A DNA stretch of 64,000 bases, taken from the NCBI RefSeq assembly GCF_038900055.1, contig NZ_JBBMQM010000001.1, forward strand, positions 248,001-312,000. The letters run 5' to 3'. Shown here piece after piece: positions 37,950 to 46,306 of this stretch (within the stretch, counting starts at the first letter, position 1; the number at the start of each line of letters is the position of its first letter). The translations under genes and the position numbers were made by a program. This DNA is from Henriciella sp. AS95. GTDB lineage: Bacteria; Pseudomonadota; Alphaproteobacteria; Caulobacterales; Hyphomonadaceae. The notes below the pieces were generated by a model, which was not told where the DNA came from, made no database searches, and saw only the letters and a list, made by a program, of their open reading frames with translations.

Positions 37950-39523
37950 CACACAACGCCCCCAAACCGCCCAGCCCGCGCATGCGGATTTTCTTCTTCT
38001 CTCTGGCCGCTGCGCTGACGATCGCCGCTTGTGCCACAAGCGCCGCGCCGCCAACCGAGATCAGCGATTTGCCGCTCGACGCTCGACCGTCCGCCGTTCC
38101 GCAGCAAGCCGCCGACGATTACTACAAGTCAGCCGCCGCGAGCGTCGATGCACGAGCCGGCGAAGCTTTTGTGCCCAAAGCAAAGAATGTCATCCTCTTC
38201 GTTGGTGACGGCATGGGTGTTTCGACCGTGACGGCCGGCCGGATTTACGCTGGCCAGCACAAGGGGCTCGACGGCGAGAGCTATCGCCTCGCTATGGAAA
38301 GCCTGCCCTACTCGGCCTTCTCCAAGACCTATAGCCACGACAGTCAGGTCGCTGACAGCGCGTCGACGGCGACAGCGATGATGAGCGGCGTGAAGACCGG
38401 TTCTCGTACACTCGGTCTGCGCTCTGGCGTGGCCTTTGGCAACTGCGCGTCCATAGAGGGACAGGAAACCGATTCGATCTTCGAAATCGCCGAACAGGCA
38501 GGCCTCGACACGGGCATCGTCTCAACAGCGCGGATCACGCACGCAACGCCGGCCGCCACCTATTCAGAAAGCGCCAGCCGCGATTGGGAAGACGACACCG
38601 AAGTTGGCGATACAGGCTGCAAGGACATTGCGCGGCAACTCATCGAATGGCCAGCTGGCGATGGATTTGAAGTCATTCTCGGCGGCGGCCGCAACCCGTT
38701 TTATCCCGCCGGTTCTGTCGATCCTGAAACAGGCGAAGCGTCAGGCCGCCGGGCCGACGGGGAGAACCTTGTCGAGACCTGGCTGACGGGCGACGGCGAT
38801 CGCACCTATGTCTATGATAAAGCCGGATTTGACGGCGTTGACTTCGCGTCCGCCGGCAAGGTCCTGGGCCTCTTTAATCCATCGCACATGCAATGGGAGC
38901 TGGACCGCGCCGAAGACAAGGGCGGCGAGCCGTCACTGGCCGAGTTGACCAAGGCCGCCATTACGCGGCTGTCGCAGAATGACGATGGCTATGTCCTGCT
39001 GGTCGAGGGCGGCCGGATCGACCATGGCCACCACGCCACCAATGCGGCGCGAGCCCTGGGCGATACTGCAGCGCTTGATGAGGCGGTTTCGGCAGCATTG
39101 GCAATGACGGATGCTTCGGAAACGCTGATCATCGTCACCGCAGACCACTCGCACACGCTGACGATTGCTGGTTATCCGGTTCGAGGAAACGACATTCTCG
39201 GCAAGGTCGCATACGGGCCGGGCGGTCTTGCCCGCGCTGACGATGGCAAGCCTTATACGACCCTCGGCTATGCCAACGGCTCGACCGGCTGCAAGCCAGG
39301 CCAGGAAGATTGCGCGCGCGAAGACCTGACCACGGTCGACACGACCGATAAGGACTTCCACCAGCAGGCGCTGATCTTTTCGGGTTCAGAAACGCATGCT
39401 GGTGAAGATGTACCCGTCTTCGCGAGCGGCCCGGGCGCAGAACTGGTCCGGGGCACAATTGAGCAGAACGAAATCTTCCATGTGATGGGGCGCGCCAGCG
39501 GTCTCGTAGACTACGAAGACTGA
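37946..39523 (+). CDS. Alkaline phosphatase family lipoprotein
   Basis: A 525-residue exported phosphomonoesterase. The N-terminus has a lipoprotein signal with lipobox IAAC ('SLAAALTIAACATS'), so it should be membrane-anchored on the periplasmic side. 'ILFVGDGMGVSTVTA' and 'ADSASTATAMMSGVKTGSRT' carry the metal and nucleophilic Ser sites; 'VEGGRIDHGHHATNA' and 'TADHSHTL' supply further zinc ligands. The ATGA overlap favours 37946; Met13 at 37982 is possible. Its end overlaps the convergent hydrolase by 13 bases. Confidence 0.95.
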   Translation: MTHNAPKPPSPRMRIFFFSLAAALTIAACATSAAPPTEISDLPLDARPSAVPQQAADDYYKSAAASVDARAGEAFVPKAKNVILFVGDGMGVSTVTAGRIYAGQHKGLDGESYRLAMESLPYSAFSKTYSHDSQVADSASTATAMMSGVKTGSRTLGLRSGVAFGNCASIEGQETDSIFEIAEQAGLDTGIVSTARITHATPAATYSESASRDWEDDTEVGDTGCKDIARQLIEWPAGDGFEVILGGGRNPFYPAGSVDPETGEASGRRADGENLVETWLTGDGDRTYVYDKAGFDGVDFASAGKVLGLFNPSHMQWELDRAEDKGGEPSLAELTKAAITRLSQNDDGYVLLVEGGRIDHGHHATNAARALGDTAALDEAVSAALAMTDASETLIIVTADHSHTLTIAGYPVRGNDILGKVAYGPGGLARADDGKPYTTLGYANGSTGCKPGQEDCAREDLTTVDTTDKDFHQQALIFSGSETHAGEDVPVFASGPGAELVRGTIEQNEIFHVMGRASGLVDYED

Positions 39524-40467
39524 TCGGTTTCGGCTGACAGTTTCCGTATCGCCTCAGCCACAGCCTCACCGTGGGCATGGTGCGGCATGTGCCCACCATT
39601 GGCGAGCGGGACGAGCGTGAAGTCTTCGATCTGATGTTTGATCTTGCCGGCATGCAGTGTCGGCTTGATCACCGTATCCTTGGCGCCAGAGAACAGGATC
39701 ACTTGAACATCGATTGACGGGTATCGGTCCTGCTGGGCAGCCAGTTCGTCTCGCAGCGCGTTCATGTCGTCGGCGTTGGCCCGAAACTCAGGTGGCCGAA
39801 ACAGCAGCCCAAGTCCCGCATCACCGTAATAGTTTTCGGGCGGGTCTGCGGGGTCGAACACACCGTTAATGCCCTGCTTTACCTGCGCCGGGCCAACGAT
39901 GGGGGCGAGCTGGGAGAATATTGGCCCGATGATCGGCGGGCCAGCCACCTTGTTGTACCAGGTCTCGCCGCCGCCACCCCAATCATGGGTGACAGGCGCG
40001 AGCAGGACCAGCCCGTCAACAAGGTCCGGATAGTCCAAAGCCACACGAAGCGCGACGGCCCCGCCATAAGAATGGCCGACCACGACGACTTTCTCGCCAG
40101 GCGCCATCGCTTCAATGACGCCAGCCATCTGACGGGCCTGGACAAGTAGGCTCTCGCTGCCTTCAGGACGTTCAGAATATCCGTGACCCGGGCGGTCCGC
40201 CATTAAGATGCGGTGGTCAGAAGACAGCCTCGGCGCCAGTGTTTCCGTGAACTCGCGCGCATTCGCCGAAGCGCCATGGATCATCAGAACAGCCGGTCCA
40301 GTCTCCCCTGCACGAATGACATGAACATCCTCACCGTGGACCTCGACCATCGTACCACTGGCCGGCCAGCGCTCTTCAGCGTTGCGGGTGTAAACGGCAC
40401 TGTGGACACAGGCACCGGCCAGTCCTGCCGTGATCAGGATGAGAAAAAGTGTGGCAGCCAGTTTCAA
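39511..40467 (-). CDS. Alpha/beta hydrolase, membrane-anchored
   Basis: A 318-residue alpha/beta hydrolase. The nucleophile elbow is 'VVVGHSYGGAVALRVA', the oxyanion region 'LMIHGASANAREF', and the catalytic Asp/His region 'FSGAKDTVIKPTLHA' and 'ANGGHMPHHAHGE'. An N-terminal hydrophobic segment ('LAATLFLILITAGLAGAC') is a signal or lipoprotein anchor, with GAC as lipobox. The start codon is TTG and overlaps the TPR gene stop as TTGA. The substrate is unknown. Confidence 0.88.
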   Translation of the reverse strand: MKLAATLFLILITAGLAGACVHSAVYTRNAEERWPASGTMVEVHGEDVHVIRAGETGPAVLMIHGASANAREFTETLAPRLSSDHRILMADRPGHGYSERPEGSESLLVQARQMAGVIEAMAPGEKVVVVGHSYGGAVALRVALDYPDLVDGLVLLAPVTHDWGGGGETWYNKVAGPPIIGPIFSQLAPIVGPAQVKQGINGVFDPADPPENYYGDAGLGLLFRPPEFRANADDMNALRDELAAQQDRYPSIDVQVILFSGAKDTVIKPTLHAGKIKHQIEDFTLVPLANGGHMPHHAHGEAVAEAIRKLSAETDQSS

Positions 40468-40994
40468 AGCCCCTGCCCGTTCTGCTCCTCGACAAGACGG
40501 GCCTCAGCAGATTTTGCCATGCCAAGAGTCGGATGGATTTTCAGTGCTTCGCGATAGGCGACGAGCGCCTCCTCCTTCGCGCCCAGCTGCTCCAGCACGC
40601 GGGCAAGGCCAACCCAGGCCCCAAAGTGACGCGGCTCAAGGCGCAGGGCTTCGTTCACGTCGCGCAGGGCTTCGTCATACTTCTCTTCCATGAGGAAGGC
40701 GGACGCTCGCCGGTTATAAGCCTCGGCATAGTCCGGCTGAATCGCGATGACACGGTCATAAAGCTCATGCGCAAGCTCAAGCTCGCCCACCGATTGCGCC
40801 GTGACGGCCCGCTCCATGACAAGATCAGCGGCGGCCGAACCGCTTTCCATCCAGGCCGCCCAGATATCCAATGCGGCAGATGCCGCTTCTTCTTCCGTTG
40901 GTGCATTCTTCAGCTCTTCGAACATTTCGTCCGATGGGCCGAAGCTTGGGCCGCTGGCGAGGATCAATCCTGCAAAGGCGAGTGCTTTAAACAT
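40464..40994 (-). CDS. Periplasmic TPR-repeat protein
   Basis: A 176-residue protein with a signal peptide ('MFKALAFAGLILASGPSFG') and about three tetratricopeptide repeats, the clearest being 'AIQPDYAEAYNRRASAFLMEEKYDEALRDVNEALRLEP' split over residues 90-127. Such repeats mediate protein contacts; no enzyme domain is seen. It is coupled to the downstream hydrolase by a four-base overlap, so the two may act in the same envelope process. Confidence 0.85.
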   Translation of the reverse strand: MFKALAFAGLILASGPSFGPSDEMFEELKNAPTEEEAASAALDIWAAWMESGSAAADLVMERAVTAQSVGELELAHELYDRVIAIQPDYAEAYNRRASAFLMEEKYDEALRDVNEALRLEPRHFGAWVGLARVLEQLGAKEEALVAYREALKIHPTLGMAKSAEARLVEEQNGQGL

Positions 40995-41058
40995 GCAATC
41001 AAGTATGGGTTTCTTGTGGGTTCCGGCAAGGCCTCAATGCGGCCATCTAACGGCAACG

Positions 41059-41700
41059 CTAAAGAAAGCCTTCGTCGATCAGGGCCTTTTCCAGACCCTC
41101 AGCACCCTGGAAGTGGTGCGTGCGAAAGCCGAAATTCCGCGCGGCTTGAATGTTCTTGAGACTGTCGTCGATGAAGAAGACTTCAGAAGGATGGCGCGCG
41201 CCCGTCCGTTTGAAGCTGATATCATAGATCGCTGGATCGGGTTTGATGAGCCCCTCCTCTCCGGACACGACAACATCGCGCAGCAGTTTGATCATCGGGA
41301 AGCGCTCACGCGTTTCCTCGTAGACTTCTGCAGACATATTCGACAGGCCGTAGAGTGGATGTCCCGCCTCTTCGAGACGCGCCATCAGGGCTGGGACGCC
41401 GGATTCATAGCCGTCGAACATCTCGAACCAACGACCGTGCCAGGCGTCGATTTCATCAGAATATTGAGGGTAACGGGATTTCAGCTCGCGCGCGCCATCA
41501 GCGAAACTGCGGCCACGGTCATGCTCGACATGCCACGCCATGGTGCACACATCGTTGCAGAAGGCCTCTGCTTCGGCCTCAGTGTCGAAGATCTTCCGGT
41601 AGAGGCGGACCGGTTTCCAGTCCACCACAACATTGCCTAAATCAAACAGGATGATCCGCGCGCGCCCGGGAGAAACTTCATCCCGCAGCGGCGCGTTCAT
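41059..41700 (-). CDS. HAD-superfamily hydrolase (IA type)
   Basis: A 213-residue haloacid-dehalogenase-fold protein. Motif I 'IILFDLGNVVVDW', motif II 'LYGLSNMSAE', motif III Lys in 'EEGLIKPDPAIY' and motif IV 'VFFIDDSLKNIQAA' are all visible. Family members are small-molecule phosphatases or dehalogenases; the substrate is not known. Start at 41700 (MNAPLRD), seven bases after the rpmJ stop; the longer frame to 41778 would run through rpmJ. Confidence 0.9.
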   Translation of the reverse strand: MNAPLRDEVSPGRARIILFDLGNVVVDWKPVRLYRKIFDTEAEAEAFCNDVCTMAWHVEHDRGRSFADGARELKSRYPQYSDEIDAWHGRWFEMFDGYESGVPALMARLEEAGHPLYGLSNMSAEVYEETRERFPMIKLLRDVVVSGEEGLIKPDPAIYDISFKRTGARHPSEVFFIDDSLKNIQAARNFGFRTHHFQGAEGLEKALIDEGFL

Positions 41701-41707
41701 TGTCTGG

Positions 41708-41833
41708 TTAACCCTGTTTTGCTTTAAAGCGAGGATCGGTCTTGTTGATGACGTATGTACGGCCCTTGCGGCGCACAACCTTACAGTCGCGGTGGCGCGT
41801 CTTCAGGGCTTTAAGAGATGATTTGACTTTCAT
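41708..41833 (-). CDS. rpmJ: 50S ribosomal protein bL36
   Basis: A 41-residue ribosomal protein. The sequence '[18 protein letters not shown]' and '[20 protein letters not shown]' is the alphaproteobacterial form that keeps only one of the zinc-site cysteines of the C+ type. The HAD gene begins seven bases after its stop. The gene is short but unmistakable. Confidence 0.95.
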   Translation of the reverse strand: MKVKSSLKALKTRHRDCKVVRRKGRTYVINKTDPRFKAKQG

Positions 41834-41942
41834 GGGATGGGCCCTGCCATAGCTGGAAACTCACAAGGGCGCGTCGATACCCAAAGGTCCGTTGAGAGTC
41901 AACGATTGAGACACACCACCACGGCAAAAGGAATTTGCTGAG

Positions 41943-43334
41943 ATGAAAACTGAAATGAATATCGGGCGTCGCTGGATTTACGCGGCCGCATTGAGCGCTC
42001 TTATCGGGGCTTGTGCCGCCACACCGCAGAATGCGAATCCGGGCTCTGGCACAGTTGGCGGGAATGGAAACGCGCCCGGCGAAGAGACACCGGCTTTCGA
42101 GCCGCCGGGCGATCCTGTCGGCACACCGGACGCAGCGCCAATTGCGGGGCCGACCGGTCCTTATACGCCGTCCGGCAATCGCGACATGGATATCTGGCGC
42201 GAAGATTTCGCTGCCCGCGCTGAGGCGCAGGGCCGCAATCCGGCTGTCATTTTCGCCATGCTGGAAGGCATTTCGCCACTGGAGCTTTATCTCAGCGAAG
42301 ACGTCAGTGTCGCCGGCACAGGCATCGCCGATCAAGCCGAATTTGCCAAGCCTGTCTGGGACTATCTACGCACCGCGGTCACCGATAGCCGTTTCGAAAC
42401 CGGCCGTGAGAAACTCGCTGAGCTTGCAGGCGTCTTCGACGTCATTGAACAGACCTATGGCGTCAACCGGGAAGCGGTCAGTGCGATCTGGGCGATGGAG
42501 ACCAATTTCGGCTCCTATATCGGTAATTACGACGCGGCCAACACGCTCTCAAACATGGCGGTCGAAGGCCGCCGGCGCAGCTTCGCAGAAGGCCAGCTCA
42601 TTGCCCTGATGAAAATTGTCGAAAGCGGTTTTGCCGACCGCAGCCAGCTGGGATCGGGCTGGGCCGGAGCCATGGGACAGACCCAGTTCATGCCAACAAC
42701 CTACCTTGCCTATGCGCAGGATTATGAGCGCGATGGCAAAGCCGACATCTGGTCGAGTGCCCCTGACGCGCTCGCATCGGCAGCCAATTACCTCTCCAGG
42801 TCGGGATATGTGTTCGATCAGCCATGGGGCATCGAAGTTCTCGCACCCTCAGGCTTCGACTGGTCCTATGCCGACGGCAATGACCGTCGCATGGCCACAT
42901 GGAAATCGCTCGGCTTGTCACCCATACGCGGCGGAGAATGGGGCGTGACAGACGCCGACTATGCCGAGCTGTGGCTGCCAACCGGTGCCACAGGTCCGAA
43001 ATATCTGCTGTTCAAGAACTTTGATGTCTTCAAGACCTATAACCGGTCCAATTCCTACGCCCTCGCCGTGGGCCTGCTGACGGACGGCCTGCAGGGCAAG
43101 TATGGGCCGGTCGCAGCGTGGCCAACAGAGATCCCGCGCCTCAGCAATCAGGATGTGAAACGCCTGCAGTCGGCACTGAACCAGCTTGGTTTTGACGCAG
43201 GCGTGGTTGACGGTATCGCCGGTACGGGCACACGTCAGGCGCTGCAACGCTTCCAGAAAGCCAATGGTCTTCTCGCGGACGGTTATCCGTCCGGTCCGGC
43301 CCTGGAGTCCGTTCTGGCCGCGCTCGGCAGCTAG
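41943..43334 (+). CDS. Lytic murein transglycosylase (MltB-type) with C-terminal peptidoglycan-binding domain
   Basis: A 463-residue periplasmic lipoprotein with lipobox IGAC at residues ~24-27. After a disordered Gly/Pro linker, the SLT-type domain has the catalytic Glu in 'SAIWAMETNFGSYIGNY' and 'GSGWAGAMGQTQFMPTTYLAYA'. A PG_binding_1 domain ends the protein ('VKRLQSALNQLGFDAGVVDGIAGTGTRQAL', positions ~405-434). It cleaves glycan strands to anhydro-MurNAc products, feeding the recycling pathway that AmgK-MurU completes. It overlaps the convergent MFS gene by four bases. Confidence 0.95.
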   Translation: MKTEMNIGRRWIYAAALSALIGACAATPQNANPGSGTVGGNGNAPGEETPAFEPPGDPVGTPDAAPIAGPTGPYTPSGNRDMDIWREDFAARAEAQGRNPAVIFAMLEGISPLELYLSEDVSVAGTGIADQAEFAKPVWDYLRTAVTDSRFETGREKLAELAGVFDVIEQTYGVNREAVSAIWAMETNFGSYIGNYDAANTLSNMAVEGRRRSFAEGQLIALMKIVESGFADRSQLGSGWAGAMGQTQFMPTTYLAYAQDYERDGKADIWSSAPDALASAANYLSRSGYVFDQPWGIEVLAPSGFDWSYADGNDRRMATWKSLGLSPIRGGEWGVTDADYAELWLPTGATGPKYLLFKNFDVFKTYNRSNSYALAVGLLTDGLQGKYGPVAAWPTEIPRLSNQDVKRLQSALNQLGFDAGVVDGIAGTGTRQALQRFQKANGLLADGYPSGPALESVLAALGS

Positions 43335-44629
43335 TCGTAAAGATCGGATGGCTCGTCCGGGTCATCCATCATGACCTGGTTTGCCGGGAACACCTTGCGG
43401 GCGAAAACCGCCATGAAGAGCAGCATCACGCCAGCGCCGATGAAGGGCGCATAAGGGTGGACGTTCTCGTACATCCATGGGCCGAAAAACGGGCTGACAA
43501 TGAAACCCATGCCGTTGGCTGAAATGACCAACCCGGCAACATTGCCCTGCAAAGACGAGCCGACGGCCAGGGAGGCGCCGCTGGAAAAGCCGGGGCGGGC
43601 GAGCCCCTGACCAATCCCGACAAAGAACTGCGCCAGGACGAGCACGGCGAACTCCCGCGTCGGCACGATCAGGAAGGCGCCCACCGCCAACAAAAGCGCC
43701 CCGGATACCATCAGTTCGCGGTTCGACATTTTCAGACGCGGGATGATGACGAGTTGCGCGATCAGCGTGCCGGCTGCGCCGACTGTGTAAGCCGGGCCGG
43801 TAAACTGCATGGCTTCAGCGCCACCGACCTCGATCTTGTCCATGATTGCGAAGGCAAAGGTCTGCATCAGCACACCGGTCACCAGCGACAGCGATATCGC
43901 GAAGAGCAGGAAGGGTAACACCCGCGGATCGCGCCAAAGTCCGTCGCCTTCCCGTTTCTCCCCCTTCTTGCGGATACCCACCTCGCGCTTTGGCGGGGTA
44001 TTTTCGGGCAGGCGCGTATAGATGAGGAAGGAGATGATCGCGGCGGCTGCGCTGATCATGAAGACCGGCGTCAGCAGGCCGAAGACCGCGCCGATCGCGG
44101 CGGCGAAAGCCGGTCCGGCCACGGCGCCGAAACTGAAGCCGGATGTCAGCGATGCGATCTCAGCCGTGCGGTCCTCACGGCGCGTCCGGTCGGCGATATA
44201 GGCCTGGGCGGCTGGGTTCGTGCCGGACCCAAGCACCCCGAAAAGCGTGCGCGACGCGAGCAGACAGACGAAAACCACGATCGCGCTCTTGATGTGTCCG
44301 GCGAGCGCCAGCGCAGCGAAGGTCGCGAAGAGCAGCATCGAAATCGAGAAACCGAGCATGCCGAGCGCGGCGACCCGCCGCCTGCCCCATTCATTGCTCT
44401 TGCGTCCCCAGAAGGACGAGCAGATCGCCCACATGGCCGCCGAGAGCGAGAAAATCGCGCCAGCCATCCAGTCCGGCAGGCCGAGATCGCGCACCAGCGG
44501 CGGCAGGATCGCGCTGATCAGCATCGTATTGCCGGCGCCTACGGCAAGAAGGGCAAAGAAGAGCAGCCGGAATGCACCGCGCCGATCCTCTCTTTGAACG
44601 CCGGTCGGTGTTTGCTCGGGAGAAGCCAT
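43331..44629 (-). CDS. Major facilitator superfamily transporter
   Basis: A 432-residue inner-membrane protein with about twelve helices. The loop 2-3 motif 'FWGRKSNEWGRRRVAALG' is a variant of the MFS GxLaDrxGrr motif. The middle cytoplasmic loop has 'EVGIRKKGEKREG'. Likely a proton-driven exporter (drug or metabolite); the substrate cannot be told. A lone gene, convergent with the lytic transglycosylase. Confidence 0.92.
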   Translation of the reverse strand: MASPEQTPTGVQREDRRGAFRLLFFALLAVGAGNTMLISAILPPLVRDLGLPDWMAGAIFSLSAAMWAICSSFWGRKSNEWGRRRVAALGMLGFSISMLLFATFAALALAGHIKSAIVVFVCLLASRTLFGVLGSGTNPAAQAYIADRTRREDRTAEIASLTSGFSFGAVAGPAFAAAIGAVFGLLTPVFMISAAAAIISFLIYTRLPENTPPKREVGIRKKGEKREGDGLWRDPRVLPFLLFAISLSLVTGVLMQTFAFAIMDKIEVGGAEAMQFTGPAYTVGAAGTLIAQLVIIPRLKMSNRELMVSGALLLAVGAFLIVPTREFAVLVLAQFFVGIGQGLARPGFSSGASLAVGSSLQGNVAGLVISANGMGFIVSPFFGPWMYENVHPYAPFIGAGVMLLFMAVFARKVFPANQVMMDDPDEPSDLYD

Positions 44630-44765
44630 GGCCTCTCATTCACCTTGCCTCTGAAAAGATCAAGCAATCTCGCCGGCGAATGCGGCCTGCCTCCAGCAAT
44701 ATTGTGGAAACCATATTTAAAGCCCTCGCCGTCATAACAGGGCCTGATCGACCAAAGGCGCGCTC

Positions 44766-45656
44766 ATGTTCCAGCTTCTCGGCCTCCTCACAGTTATCAC
44801 CGTAATTGTCGGCGCCCTGATCTTCAGCGGCAGTCCGGCAATCATGCAGGCCCTGCCTTTCGAGCTTGCCCTGATCGGCGGAGCCGCCATCGGAACCCTG
44901 CTTGTCGGAAATTCGCCGCGTGTGGCGCGCGATGCCGCCGCCGGGCTTGGCAAAGCGGTCACCGGCGCAAAGTGGAAACAGAGCGACTATGCCGACTTGC
45001 TGACAGGGATGAACGACCTCATCCGCCGGGCGCGGCGGGGCGGCATCGTGGCAATTGAAGCAGACATTGAAGCGCCGGAGTCTTCGCCGGTATTCATCAA
45101 CCGCCCGCGCCTATTGGCCGACCTGGACGCTCGCTCGCTGATTACCGACAGCTTCCGCCTGCTTGCCCTCAATCCAGGCGGCAAGTCGCCACTGCAGACC
45201 CATCTTGATGACGCCATGGGCTCGATTGCCGATACACGTCACAGGGCGGTGAATGCGCTGAACTCTCTGGCAGACGCCTTGCCCGCGCTCGGCATCGTCG
45301 CGGCTGTTCTTGGTATCATCAAAACGATGGGTGTGATCGATCAGTCGCCCGAAGTGCTCGGCCCAATGATCGCGACCGCGCTGCTAGGTACATTTCTTGG
45401 TGTCTTTCTCGCTTACGGGCTGGTCGGACCGCTCGCGGCCCGCTTCGGCCAGGTGATCGACGAGGAGATGCGATATTTGGAGACGATACGCACCCTTCTC
45501 ACTGCCTATGATGACGGTCTCGCCCCAGCAACTGCGATAGAACTCGCCAGGTCGGGACTTCCGGCTCATTTGCGTCCATCAATTGAGACCCTGGATGCGT
45601 CAATGGGGACGGTCGAATCCTTGCCACAGCGCCGCCTTCGCGGCCGGACTGCCTGA
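44766..45656 (+). CDS. motA: Flagellar motor stator protein MotA
   Basis: A 296-residue stator subunit that with MotB conducts protons to turn the flagellum. Four helices are predicted, the last two as 'PALGIVAAVLGIIKTMGV' and 'GPMIATALLGTFLGVFLAYG', which carry the conserved Pro and line the channel. The cytoplasmic loop between helices 2 and 3 is present ('LARSLITDSFRLL' region). motB is not adjacent, as in Caulobacter relatives. Implies a motile (or swarmer) stage. Confidence 0.94.
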   Translation: MFQLLGLLTVITVIVGALIFSGSPAIMQALPFELALIGGAAIGTLLVGNSPRVARDAAAGLGKAVTGAKWKQSDYADLLTGMNDLIRRARRGGIVAIEADIEAPESSPVFINRPRLLADLDARSLITDSFRLLALNPGGKSPLQTHLDDAMGSIADTRHRAVNALNSLADALPALGIVAAVLGIIKTMGVIDQSPEVLGPMIATALLGTFLGVFLAYGLVGPLAARFGQVIDEEMRYLETIRTLLTAYDDGLAPATAIELARSGLPAHLRPSIETLDASMGTVESLPQRRLRGRTA

Positions 45657-45746
45657 AACTTTTAAGAAAATTGCGGTGCGGCTCTGGCCTAGCCAGATCA
45701 AGCGCACTACGTGCTGATATCACACAAGCGGCCGAAGGAGCGCCCG

Positions 45747-46277
45747 ATGACGCGATTTGACCAGCTCGTTGACCTCGTTGAAACGTATCAGAATCTTGCG
45801 GCCGAAAACTATGCCCGCGTTCGCCAGCTCGCCGAGGCCGTGCGTGCTGGACTTTGCGACTATATCGATGCCAAGGACGGCGTCTGCGTCAGACTGGTGC
45901 CGCCAGTCGGCGACTTCGAGCCCAAGGATCATGGCGACAAGGCATTTTCGGTCGCGCCAAAAGGGTTTCGTCCATTGGGTCCGGTCGCCTTCGGCCTTGC
46001 CGTCCGCGTGACGCGTGGCACGGATTGGATCCGACTGACCATGCAGTGCCAGAAAATCGGCGAAAACCTCATTTTGGACATTCAGGGTGGTCAATCCTTC
46101 AGCTTGACCCTGCCGCTAAAGGAAAATGACTCCAATCAGCTGTTCGATTATGTCTATAATCACGTATTGAACTGGTTCCAGTCTAAGATGGACCAATACG
46201 AAACGGGGGAATACGGCACGCGTGAAATAGGCTTCGACTTCTCACGCGAGACCGACGCTGAAACACCAACCTCCTGA
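45747..46277 (+). CDS. Conserved hypothetical protein downstream of motA
   Basis: A 176-residue soluble protein that I do not recognise. It has an N-terminal helix ('FDQLVDLVETYQNLAAENYA'), a beta-rich middle with 'GLAVRVTRGTDWIRLTMQCQ' and an acidic C-terminus. GAAGGAG precedes ATG 45747 at good spacing; the longer in-frame start at 45711 lacks one. It lies 90 bases after motA on the same strand, but a link to motility is only positional. Confidence 0.75.
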   Translation: MTRFDQLVDLVETYQNLAAENYARVRQLAEAVRAGLCDYIDAKDGVCVRLVPPVGDFEPKDHGDKAFSVAPKGFRPLGPVAFGLAVRVTRGTDWIRLTMQCQKIGENLILDIQGGQSFSLTLPLKENDSNQLFDYVYNHVLNWFQSKMDQYETGEYGTREIGFDFSRETDAETPTS

Positions 46278-46306
46278 TTTTCCTTCAGGCTGGACCGATC
46301 ATAAAC

